From the NCBI RefSeq assembly GCF_040954645.1, contig NC_092807.1, positions 26,584,309-26,648,308 of the forward strand: DNA of 64,000 nt. The letters run 5' to 3'. Below, piece after piece: positions 1 through 11,040 of this stretch. The translations under genes and the position numbers were made by a program. The stretch comes from Diabrotica undecimpunctata. Lineage: Eukaryota; Arthropoda; Insecta; Coleoptera; Chrysomelidae. The notes beneath the pieces were generated by a model, which was not told the DNA's origin, ran no database searches, and was given only the letters and a program-made list of their open reading frames with translations. The first letter of the stretch is position 1. The number at the start of each line of letters is the position of its first letter.

Positions 1-2327
1 GTAATCAAATATTTAGTTTAAATCAAATAGTCACATTTTCGGGTTATGTTGACTGATTTATTTTATTCAATTTTATTATTTGGCGTTATAATTTAAAATA
101 AACCATAATTAAACTCTCTCTGATGTTAATTTCATGTTTTTAATTACAAATCAATAATAATAATAAGCAATTTTTAATAATTTTGACAGCTGCTGTGACG
201 TATTTGATTGTTAATCTCACTTTTGGATATGAAGTTTAGCGTTTTACCTCTCTTGCATTGGACTGGAGTTTTCATCTTGAATGAGATATACGTACGTCAC
301 CTTCTGTGGTTATAGGCATAATTTCAAGATTATCCTTGGATAAACACAACAATTGATTACTTATTTCGTTGTTTGTCTCAGCTAGTACTACCGCATTGTT
401 TTTAGATGCACACATTATTTCTTGATCACCAACAACAGAAACATCGGTATTTAGATTTTCTGCTGCCTTCTGCAGTATTAACTTTGTTCTATTTAACATT
501 TTTAAAAAACTGTATTAACCAACCGTTCTCCTTGAAAAATGGCAATAAACTAACCTTATTACAAATTTTACACATGCTGTAGAAATCTGTTACATGCTTA
601 GTCAAAACGCCGCATCTAGCGTCTACTTAGGAAAAACGCAGCAAGTGAAATTCAAATACGGCGTTTTGTCTACGTATTTTTCAGATGACGCATTGATTCT
701 AAGTATTCATGTACATTTTTGTAGATACGACATAAAATGAGGTGTGTTTAATGGGTTTGGCCTAAATTAAGTCATTTTTAGTAAGCAAATAAGATATATG
801 CACATGTTGCTTTCAAGGAAGTGCAAATTTAATTTTCTCAGATTTTTGCAGATACGGCGTTTTCGCTAAGGACGGCAGCATGCATGTACGGTATGAGCAG
901 CGTATTCTATGAAAAAAATAAATTAATGAAACAAAAATTTTTGTTCAAAAATTAATTATTATTAAAAATTAATTAAAAATATTTGCGGCTACAAGTATAT
1001 CCACTCTATTTTTTCCCGTGCGTCATAATTTATTTTCAAACAAGTTAAATCCAAATATAAAATGAAACGTATGTCGACATATAGATAATTATTATTGATA
1101 CCTACTACTATCAATGTAATAATTACGAAATGGCTATTATCCCGGTGGATGTATTTTATAAAGTTAAATTCAGTAAATATATTATTTATTATAATTTTTG
1201 TGTATTTGTATTAGTATTCAATTATTCATCGAGAATAGGATTAATAAAAATATGATGAAAGGAAGACTAAAAAGTAATCTCAATATGATTTGTACAATCT
1301 GCCAAAATAATTCATTAATTAATAAATATAGAACCACGTAGCTATGGAACACCTCGTGTTGTTGCCTTACTTTTTTTTTAATTCTTGGTATTATTTTAAG
1401 GACTTTTTTGGAAAATAGTAAGTACACACACTTTTTTTTATTAAAGTGTTTATTCTTTTTCACTATAGAGAAGATTGATGGACTCAACATTAAACAGCTT
1501 GAACCTCATACCGGCTATTACTAGTATAAACATAAGTATAAACAGAAATAGAAAACTATCCAGTGAATTACATAAAAAACAATTAATATTTTTAATATAT
1601 CGCACCTTTAGGTAAACAGTGACACAAGTGCAAATTTTTCACAAATTGAGTTATCAACACTACAATCTTACTAATACTGGTCTTTGTCTGGGCACCCAAA
1701 AGTCAGAATTGCAACTCTTCCTTTTGTCACTCATGTGACTTTGACCCATTTATGGATTCAATTGAAGGAAAAAGATTTGTTTAGTGGTTATCGTATGTCA
1801 CTCAATGTTGTACTGAAAGATATAGGTTTTAAATGGATATAGGACTAATGAAACAATCTCATATTGTTGTAAAGAGAGCAGAATCTCTGAGATTATATAA
1901 AAAATATAAACATGAAGAACTGTACAAGTTTTTTTTTATAGATCTTGACCTATAGATTTATATGTCGCTTATGGCAAGATGAGAATAAAATATGTGTAAA
2001 ATTTATTAAAACTGATGAAAAACCGTAATATTCGCTATAATAATATAACCGTAATCATAATAAAAACATGAAGATGTTAAAATAGTTTTTTTGTAGATAT
2101 ATTATTCTTTAATGGTCATTAAAATGGCTTCATTAATGGTGCACAGACTATATTTTCCTTTAGATCGACTATAATGGACTACCATGAAGAATCAAGCAAT
2201 TTTTTATCGTGGTTTGAATAGCATATTCTTAGAGAAAGTACCAAACATGTCTTCAAACAAGACTAAAATAGAAGATTGGGTAACTATATAACAATAAATT
2301 GCCAACAGAAATAGAAACTCATGTATT
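1..2327. other. AT-rich DNA with no recognised gene
   Basis: No family could be assigned here. A 75-codon minus-strand frame (272-499) starts with ATG and contains a possible splice donor near its end, but it matches no family I know and may be chance. Three copies of a CpG-containing motif around ACGGCGTTTT lie at about 606-620 (inverted), 657-672 and 852-868; the outer pair forms an imperfect inverted repeat of about 20 bp. This hints at a small decayed element. Otherwise I see only A/T runs. Confidence 0.5.
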
Positions 2328-2496
2328 TTAATTCTCGTCACTGTCTGAATCTGAGCTATCACCAGGATTTATTATAATTGGTTGAATGTCAACATTCACC
2401 ATACTCTTGTCTCGGATATATCATTTTTTGATAATTCCATTAGTATGTCTGACACATTTCTCTCAAATTTCTGCATTACATTGTTCCAGTGCCTTA

Positions 2497-2529
2497 ACGT
2501 ATGGTCCTAAAGTTTTGGGAAAAATTTCA
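2497..2529 (+). repeat. Left TIR of mariner-like element
   Basis: 33 bp, perfectly complementary to 3762-3794; preceded by TA at 2495-2496. Confidence 0.93.
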
Positions 2530-2590
2530 AAAGCATATAACTCTGACCACAATAATCTTATATTTTTATTAAATTATTCAACAATTTAAC

Positions 2591-3646
2591 TTAATTATCC
2601 TTATTATAAATCAAAATTGAAATGACAGGCAAGGGACCATTATTTTCGATTTGCCTAATAATTCTCCTGACATGTTGCATCATCCTTTGGACGACCTCGG
2701 CGCCAATTTCTCTAATTTTTGTATATATGCGGCGTCTTAACTGTTCCTGATTTTGTGCTTCCCATCCGTTATTATAGACTTTTCGACTTAATATTGCCCA
2801 GAACTCTTCAATTGGACGAGCCTGAGGTAGGTTGGGGGGATTGTCTGCTTTCGGTACAAAGGTAATGTTGTTAGTTTCGTACCAGTCCCTTGTGATCCTC
2901 GCGTAATAACATGAAACAAGATCTGGCCAAAAGACTATTTGATCATTTGCATGATGTGTGTTCACAAACTGAAGCAATTTAGAGAGACATCTTTGAATAT
3001 AAATATTTGCGTTTAAGGCTTCGCCTCGAACAACACCAATGTAGGGCTCTGAGATAAAGCCAGCCTCAGAAATTGCACACCATAGCAAAATTTTGTCCTC
3101 GAATTTTTTCTTACTTTTGAATTTTATTTCATCAGGTACATTTTCGTAATCGTTCGTGTAAAACCCATCGTTACCCTTTATCTCAGAGTTGGACAAAGTA
3201 AAATATTTTTCATCGTCCATCACGATCAACTTGTTGACGAAATGCACTCGCCTTAACGCGCGGCAACATCTCGGAATTCTCTCTAATTGATCCTCTGTGT
3301 ATTTTGGAGCTTTCCTTCATTTCCGGTAGATAATATTGTTACTCGATAGGGTTCTGTATACTGTACTCTTTCCAACATGAAATCTTCTGGCCAGTTTTCG
3401 CTGTGAGACCCCAATTTTGTTCTTAGCTGCTTCAATCAGTCTTGCTTCTCTTATATGGTTCAAAATCCGTGGTCAGTCACTTTTACGCAAGTTAACACAT
3501 GGTATTCCTTCTTCACATTCTCTGATTGTGCGATAAATTGTCGATTTGCTTATGTTTTGATCTCGATAAATATTAACAATATCTCGTTTCGACATTCGCC
3601 CAACCATATTATAAACACCTCGACGAATATCAATTTTGTAAGACAT
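2591..3646 (-). pseudogene. Mariner-like transposase, frameshifted
   Basis: Transposase of the mariner-like element. The likely start is ATG at 3646 (MSYKIDIRRGVYNMVGRMSK). Two helix-turn-helix units follow: KRDIVNIYRDQNISKSTIYR near the start, and KIGVSQRKLARRFHVGKSTV at about 3350-3420 in another frame. The catalytic half is an open frame of 218 codons (3247-2591) with VMDDEKYF (first Asp), FWPDLVSCYYA (second Asp) and PNLPQARPIEEFW (Glu), giving 37 or 38 residues between second Asp and Glu. A stop and at least one frameshift lie between the halves, so it is not functional as read. The exact DDxE subfamily is unresolved. Confidence 0.85.
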
Positions 3647-3761
3647 TTTGCAGAGCACAAACCAAAATATTCTGCTTTGTTTATTAAATGTCAATAACTG
3701 ATGACATTTCAATTCCATGGCCTTCTTTGTTAAATGCATTTTGCTTCTCAATCGGACCAGA

Positions 3762-3794
3762 TGAAATTTTTCCCAAAACTTTAGGACCATACGT
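3762..3794 (-). repeat. Right TIR of mariner-like element
   Basis: 33 bp, perfectly complementary to 2497-2529; followed by TA at 3795-3796. Confidence 0.93.
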
Positions 3795-4489
3795 TATTCC
3801 ACATATTTAAAACAGCAGTATCAGAATATCCATGCCTATCTATACCAATATACTTATTGTAATACGACTTACAATTTGCCCAAATTAATTCTATTGCGTT
3901 AAATTCATAGTTATAAGGAGGCAGTCTCAACATCTCATGACCATATTCTCGGAGCAACTCGTCAATTACATAAATATTTTCTTTTCTCTTATTTTTGGCT
4001 ATTTGTAGCAATTCAGCTTTAGAAAAATGAAATGTGGGTCATATGTAATATTATTTGTTATCAACCAACTAATAATTTTATTTTTCCTTAAAGTAATTGA
4101 AGGTTTTTTATTTAAAAGGACACTGTGGTAAGAAGCATTATCCATTACAACCAATGATGGCGCTTCTAAATTAGGTAATAATTGTGTTCTTATCCACTTA
4201 GTAAAAAATTCGTCGTTCATTTTTCCATGATAATCAGCTACGTTAGATTTTAAACAAAATAATAAATTTGCTCCTGAAACAAATTCCTTTGCGTGAACCA
4301 GCGTGAACAATTACAAAACATTTACCATCATAACCTCCTGGTTTTCGGACACTTTTGGCACTATTGTCTTGCCAAAAATTTGTTTTATCTACTTTGGAGT
4401 AAATCCAAGTTTCATCTAAAAAACAGCTTCTCTAGTAAATAAACTTTTAAGATTTTCTATATATTTACGGAGGAATATGGCTCTTAGAG

Positions 4490-7400
4490 CAGAAGAAGTT
4501 TATTGATTCAAAAATAGGGAAAGCCCTAATACATACAAAATTAATCAATTTACAACATTCATATATGATAAAAACAACAATTACACTTAAAATATAGTAC
4601 CTACACTTATTAAAAAATATAAAACAATAACATTATAACATAAAACATGACAACAAAACAACTACCTAACTATTGGTGCTTTTAATATGGTCCATTAATT
4701 TGCTTTTAAACATTTGTGTAGATGAATAACTTTTAACTGTTTGAGGAAGCTTATTAAAAAGATCAAAACCCTTAAACAACAAAGAGTTTCTTGAAGCTGT
4801 CCTTTTTGTTTTCACAATATGTAAATTTCACTTACCTCAAGTAGGGTAATTGTGAATATCACACAAAAGTAAGCAGGGGCCAAATTATTTAGAATTTTAT
4901 AAATGAACAACACTGTAAGGTAAAAGACCCTTTGTTGAACTAAAACCCACTGCAGCATGCTAAGCATTGTTGCTATAGGTGTATATCTGTTTCCACCAAT
5001 AATGATTCTCATTCCACGATTTTGTAATTTTTGCAACTGGGCTGATTGATTTAAATTGAAGAGAAAAATAACTGACGAGCAAAAATCGAAATGAGGTTGA
5101 ATAATCGCATTAAAAACTGTAATTTTAGTTGCAGTTGACAAATTTTTAGATATTCTTGAAAAAAAGTATAATTTTTTAGAAATCTTTTTTAATAGGTAAT
5201 TAAAATGGTCATTAAAAGACAATCAATTATCCAATTTAAAACCAAGGTACTTAATTGTTGTAATGACTTCTATTTTGTCATTGTCAATTTGAAGATTAAT
5301 AGTATTAATATCAACATTTGAGTATTTGTATTTCGTTGTTATTATCATAGCCTTTGTCTTTAACACATTTAACTTTAGTTTGTTGATCTTTAAATAATTG
5401 TTAACAGACTGCAATGCTGAGTTCACTTTAGATACAGCATTTTCTAAGTTTGAATCAAAACATGCAAGTAGGGTGTCATCTGCATACAAATTAAAGAAAT
5501 CACATTTAACAAACAAGTTTATATCATTTAAAAAATACAATATAAATAAAAGGGGTCCTAAGACACTACCTTGAGGTACCCCAATATTAACACTAATTGC
5601 AGAAGAAGTAATATCATCAATCCTCACTTGTTGCTTTCTATTCAATAAGTAATCTTTAAACCATTCAAGAACATTTCCTCCAATACCATAGCCTTCTAAT
5701 TTAGTGTGAAGTATATTACGATCAATAGTTTCAAACGCTCTTTTTAAATTAAGGAATACTACTACTACATAATTATTATTGTCCAATTCAGACCTGAATT
5801 TACAAAGTGAAAGTTGCAGTGCAGTTTCACATGAATACTTTTTACGAAAACCTGACTGAGTATTCATTAAGATTTCATTTTTATCAATGTGATTCATGAC
5901 TTGATCATATACTACCAATTCTAATAATTTCTCAATGGGAGGAAGTATATTTATAGGTCTAAATTCATCTGCCTTAATAGTATTATTAAGTTTTGGTATT
6001 GGAACAACTGGACTGATTTTTAATAAATCTGGAATTTTTCATGATTTAAGAGAAGTTATAAAATTTAAGATAACGTGACCACAAGTTACAAAAAACTCCT
6101 TTAATATTTTGGAGTTTAGTATTTCCTTAATGTTACTTCTATTATCTAACGACTTAACCATGACTGCCAAGTCGCTCAGTGACAGTAACCGAAATTCATG
6201 TATACAAGGATACAAATTCTGATTATTATAACTCCATAGTTCTTCAGAGTCGATAGTTTCAACAATTTGCTGAATACTAGAGACGAAATACTCACCAAAC
6301 TGACGCACCATTTCAACTTTGTCACTCAGAATGCATAACTGATTCTGAACCATAAATTCAATGCGATAAGGGAATTTTTGACAATTATTGTTAATTAGTA
6401 TTTTTAGCGTTTTCCACATAAGTCTAGAGTTATTTTTATACCTATCGATTTTATCAAAATAATATTGTTCCTTTTTTGCTTTTAACATATTAACTACTAC
6501 ATTTCTTGCTCTTTTAAAATCCTCCCATTTGACATTTCTATCGTTTATGTTAGCAGTTTTAAAAGCTTTGTATAATTTGTCCCTAATTTTAATTTTACTA
6601 TTAACTTCGTTATCAAACCATGGTATGTTACTTTTGATCTGACATGTTTGAATAGGTGCTATTTTATTCATAACAGACTGACTGTTTGATAAAATTTCAT
6701 TGTAAATGGTATTGACATCAGTACAATCTAAATCCCAATCACAAGAAAGTAAATTCATTTGGATTTAATATATTTTTTCCTCGTTCAGACATCTGTAACG
6801 TTTACTAGACACATTAAAATTTTGAAAGCTATTACTAAAACTGACCGATATTATAGAATGATCACTCAACTTGGGAGTTGAATGAACAAAACAACTAACC
6901 AGATCATTATTAACAAGAACATAATCAATTAAGGTTTCACTAAAATTCATAATTCTAGTAGGTTCTGTTACTAACTGCTTAATGCCACATTGTAAAAACA
7001 TTGGTTTAATTTTCTGAGTGTAGAAGCTAGTACTTAAAAAATTAAAAAATCCAAATTAAAATCACCAATTAAAATACAATTGACATTACTTTTAAATAAT
7101 TCATCAAAAATATGCTCTAAGTTATCTAAAAATACTGCATCAGAACTAGCAGGTGAATGATACATGCCACCCAAAACAATCTTGTAAGAACCAATATCTA
7201 CTTTAATAAATTTACACCAAAAATTATCTTCTTTAACAAAAGTTTTAGCGGCAGTACACGTAAGGTTATCCTGAACATATAGTACAACACCCCCTGTAGA
7301 TCGTTTAGATGAATTGCAGCGTATCACCTTATACCCACACAAAGCAATTTCAGAATCTTCAATTTCACTTGTAACTCGAGCTTCGCTAACGACTATTATT

Positions 7401-7696
7401 TTAGGACAATAACACAGCGGACTTAACTTGATTTGATCCATTTTGTTTAACAAGCTCTGTGCATTTAAATATAAAACATCAATATTAAATAATATACTAG
7501 GGCTACTTACTAGTTTTTTTGAGATAACATTACGTCTTTTTTCACTATTGTAGGCTTATTAATAATGAATTTGATTGTTTTAGAATTATCACCTTTCTTA
7601 ACCATATCATCTAATTGTAATTTGATTTTCTTGAAATACTCTTGCTGGGCTTTTGTTTTATCAAGGGAAATTCTGACATCGGGCACTTTAATTAAT
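4490..7696 (-). mobile_element. 5'-truncated CR1/Daphne-like LINE inserted in DDE transposase
   Basis: A non-LTR retrotransposon copy lying between two halves of the DDE transposase gene, same strand. The 5' end falls within an ORF1-like tail (VRISLDKTKAQQEYFKKIK at about 7690-7640), directly fused to transposase residues ...IATKR. The 3' end is near 4490, where transposase residues RAIFLRKYIENLKS resume. ORF2 parts follow in order: endonuclease, linker, reverse transcriptase. The borders are inferred from where each protein stops matching. A target duplication is not clear; CTAAGAG near 4488 and CTAAAAG near 7702 are weak candidates. Confidence 0.75.
4812..7453 (-). pseudogene. LINE ORF2: apurinic endonuclease and reverse transcriptase
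   Basis: Degraded ORF2 of the CR1/Daphne-like LINE. The endonuclease is at 7453-6765 (ILIGDFNLDF catalytic motif and later KLSDHSIISV). A linker frame spans 6758-6039. The reverse transcriptase is at 5918-5223, with FRKKYSCETA, GVPQGSVLGPLLFILYF and the catalytic LYADDTLLA, followed by the thumb and C-terminal part at 5222-4812 (QKLQNRGMRIIIGGNRYTPI). The reading frame changes at about 7030, 6760, 5930 and 5222, so it cannot make one protein. The polymerase aspartates survive. The C-terminal motif suggests the CR1/Daphne group, but clade assignment needs a tree. Confidence 0.82.
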
Positions 7697-8402
7697 CTTT
7701 TAGTAGCAATACTAGTTTGCTTAATTAATGCTCGTCGATTGTCATCCTTTTTGAATTTAAATCTGAGTCTTTTAATAATGTTACTAAGCGATGATTTTCC
7801 AATATCCATTACTTCTTTATCGCTTAATTGACAGGTCAAACTCCGCAGACTAACATGCTTCTCTGAAAAAAAAAAGAATTCAATATCGTCCTTTTATAAC
7901 CAAAAATAAATAGATAAAAAATTTGATGAAAATTTAAGTACCTATCCAGGTTCTTGTTTATTATAAAATTCACACTGAAGAAATCAATACTTACTCTATT
8001 GGTAGATATTATACAACGTATTCCGTACTGCCTTTTTTGATGCCTCGGGCATATCAGTTGTCTTGCTTTTAAGATGACGTCTATTTTTGCCTGGTTTTGA
8101 AAGGACGGGATTGTTTTCTTTCCTTTTTTTATCGAGTATATTGTCCTTTTTTTTGTCCTATGTTCTATGTTGTCCTCTTTTATTTTTTTATCGAGTATTA
8201 GTGATATTTTTAAAGCAGCGGTAAGTCGCTTAAAAAATAATCATTTAATAGTAACTGATTAACAAATATGCATTTGATATTTTACCTCTTGAACAGACGT
8301 AAGAGGCTCCAAAGGGTTTCCATTACTTCTTTTTAACTCATAATATTTATATAAATTCAACACAAGTTGCCGCGCTTGGGAATTTAGCGGTTTTGCAGGC
8401 AT

Positions 8403-8915
8403 ATCTTAAAAATAATAATAAGTAATCTCGAAAACATACAAATAAGTTTCCGTTCGACGGAACTATAGCCAGACTCATGTAGTATAATGACAATTTGTAG
8501 ATTAGAAAATATTACTTTTCTCGTTAGCTTAAAAATAAATACTTACCGGAAGTAATCAAATTAAAAGAGCAGTAGTTAGTCGTTCTAACAATAATTATGC
8601 TTGGAAATATATAATTCAAATGACATACCCAAAGACTACAAGTTAAATAATTTGAAAAACCAAAAAAAAAAAATATTTAAATAAATCAACAAACACGACA
8701 AATGAGCTAATGTCATTGTCAATGAAAATTATAAACGTCAAAATTTATAGTAAACAAGGTTTCAAAAACATGCGATATTGTTGATCTTTGTTTAACTTAT
8801 TGTGGTTTCTATGGACAAACGGCTTAGTTGTGCATTACTAGTTTCTGTAAGTAAAAAAGAGACCTAATATAAAAAGTAATTCGTGAATAATTTCATGCAT
8901 GGGAAAAGATAGAGT
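8403..8915. other. Flank between DDE transposon start and the next element
   Basis: About 500 bp upstream of the DDE transposase start codon. It may contain the 5' end of that transposon, but I could not find matching terminal repeats near 2.0-2.3 kb. No open frame is recognised. Confidence 0.4.
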
Positions 8916-8923
8916 GGACGTAA

Positions 8924-9857
8924 CATCGAGTTAGAATCTATGAAGAAGTTATGAGCATATTAACGTGTGTATTAAAAACAGCGTCAGTAGGTGTGGTTAA
9001 AGATCATACCAATATGGCGGTGGGATCAGGGCCTGACTCAATAATATTAAAACTACTATACAAATATGACTAGTTATTCAGAAGATTTAATAATAATCTA
9101 AAAAAGTGAAATACATTTTTAATAAACTATGATTTATTTATCTCGCGGTAAACACTAAAAACACGACATATTATACATAAAGATAAATTAATACAGTCAA
9201 GTAACAAGTTCTATCTGAAAGAAATAATAATATAAATACTATTTTAAGGGGTAAAATACACATACGGTATGAAATAAAAGAAATACGTTCGTTTTACAAC
9301 TTATAAATTTGACAACTACAAATTAACTGACACTTAAAAATTTAGTTCAATTAACAAAGTTAGAAAAGTTATTATTAAAAAAACAAAATTGAATATTTGC
9401 CGAATATCAGAATGGAAATACTGTGTAGAAATAAAAATAATTATGTTGCAGTAGTTAATAAGAAATTTTAAGATATTTAGGATGAAGATATTTGAGTATT
9501 CTCAAGAATAGCACGATCTACCTTACTTATACCTAAGATTTTTTATGAATACTAATAATTTATTTTCTGTAGTACGGGCCATTACTTTGTTTACATATTT
9601 GTATACGAACCTGTGGAATGTTATTCCTGAAGATTTTTTGTTAACATTGCTTCTGCTACTGCAGCTACGTTGAGAACAAGAAACCATTATTATACACTAT
9701 CACAATATAATATTACAGATTTTATAAAAGTATTATAAAACTGAAAATATTCGAAAAACAACAAACGTAAACAATCATAAACGATCTGTCAAAACGATCA
9801 TAACAATATGGCCGAAGTGAGGTCGTTCTTAGTCACTCCATAGATTCTAACTCGATG
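8924..9857. mobile_element. Non-coding DNA transposon, 19-bp TIRs, 8-bp TSD
   Basis: Perfect 19-bp inverted repeats (CATCGAGTTAGAATCTATG at 8924-8942, its complement at 9839-9857) bound a 934-bp segment. Outside them lie GGACGTAA (8916-8923) and AGACGTAA (9858-9865), an 8-bp duplication with one mismatch. Such lengths fit hAT or P-like elements. No transposase frame is visible inside, so it is probably a non-autonomous copy. A direct repeat of about 16 bp (GATCATA-CAATATGGC) occurs near both ends, at about 9002 and 9796. Confidence 0.8.
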
Positions 9858-9865
9858 AGACGTAA

Positions 9866-11029
9866 TTATATCAACATATTCTACTGATTTTAAATGCATA
9901 AAAAAATGTAAGTTTGATTTACTACGTTATGAACAAAGTGGTCTTATAGTGGGATCTCTTACTACCTATATGTTATATGGAAGTTATCGTATGTGCAGAA
10001 AGCAACAATGTTATCTGTTATTTCTCTAATCAAGACTCCTCTAAGACTAGAGCTCGTTCTCTAACTTTCGCATTAAAACCTTCTAATACGATGTTAATTT
10101 CGCGATTTTTAGTTATCTGAAAGCTAAAGAAACCGCTCTAGCTCTTCTTCTGACTTTAGTTATTTAAACTTACTTCACAAAAAATATAATTATCAAAACA
10201 ACGAATTATGATTGTTATCTTTTGCAATAGGACTCTTAATTTGAACTATTTTAATTGCATACTTATCAAGAAGTTTTTATGTCGATATGGTACATATTTT
10301 GCTAGAACATTTTAAACAGTAATTTAGCTTTTTTTATTTTGTACTCTTAATTTGACTCGCACGATAGTTTCTTGTCTGAAGTTTAATACAATACAAAAAT
10401 CTATACAGCTTTTGTAAAATATCCGAAGTTCTTTGAACTAGTGGAGCAGAAAAAATATAAAAATTATTAGACTAACTTTTTACGAAAATAAAAGTGTAAA
10501 AGCTACGGCAAGTATAATAGCTTCAAAAGAATGTTTTTATCGTGTCACAAAGTTTTCATTGTTCCATGGCATTAAGTCTCAGAGCTTCCTAAAAATTATG
10601 AAAGAATTTCTATTACGTCAATATAATTTATCATGTCTTATAAAAGCTGGCACCGTACAGACGATTAAAGTTTGTGACAATAAATTAAGGAACAAAGTGA
10701 TCGTCAAAAACAAAAAACGACTAAATTTGATTTTTGTTTATTAATTATTGCAAAAATATAAGAGAAGCAATTCACAGTACCTACTTACACTTTAAAATAA
10801 AACATGATGTGCTTAAGAATTCCCCGCTCTGTAAAAAGTGCATAACTGGGCGTGAGGATCTGTTTTGCCGCTTGCGAACATATTCGTCATACCCACTATC
10901 ATAATTAATTCATTCGTCATTCTCATTAAGTAAATAAATAATTATAGATATTATCTATTGTATCATTTATTAGGGTATATTTTAATATAAACATAAATAA
11001 AAGTGATTCTAACTTAAATCTTAATAACA
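9866..11029. other. No gene recognised
   Basis: AT-rich DNA. A 61-codon frame at 10559-10744 has no recognisable motif. I see no repeats, RNA genes or element ends I can support. Confidence 0.5.
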
Positions 11030-11040
11030 TAAAATGACTT

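Larger units (their letters stand above)
2497..3794 (-). mobile_element. Complete mariner-like DNA transposon with 33-bp TIRs
   Basis: A 1298-bp element bounded by perfect 33-bp inverted repeats at 2497-2529 and 3762-3794 (outer end ACGTATGGTCCTAAAG) and flanked by TA at 2495-2496 and 3795-3796, the target duplication expected of Tc1/mariner elements. It sits inside the older DDE transposase gene. Removing the element and one TA joins ...LNMWN to KALEQC... without disturbing the host frame, which confirms the borders. Perfect TIRs suggest a relatively recent insertion although its own transposase is frameshifted. Confidence 0.93.
2328..8402 (-). pseudogene. Spliced DDE transposase gene, broken by two nested insertions
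   Basis: A cut-and-paste transposase of the IS630/Tc1-like DDE type found in many insects. The pieces read in order on the minus strand. Exon 1 is 8402-8286 (MPAKPLNSQARQLVLNLYKY..., 39 codons, then GTAAAA donor). Exon 2 is about 8228-8020 (basic segment, then KKAVRNTLYNIY, GTAAGT donor, frame damaged). Exon 3 starts at 7862 after a T-rich CAG acceptor and carries the DDNRRALIKQTSIATKR helix-turn-helix region. The catalytic part resumes at about 4490 with a LDETWIYSK motif (first Asp), HGKMNDEFF, VVMDNASYHS (second Asp) and LRLPPYNYEFNAIELIW (Glu), and the acidic tail ends at a stop at 2328. A LINE and a mariner-like element split it. Several frameshifts make it dead. The family is recognised by motif order only. 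Confidence 0.8.

Noticed and set aside
272..499. 75-codon minus-strand frame as a host gene exon
   Set aside because: No recognisable motif and no second exon; kept only as a remark.
10559..10744. 61-codon frame as a small gene
   Set aside because: Length expected by chance; no motif.
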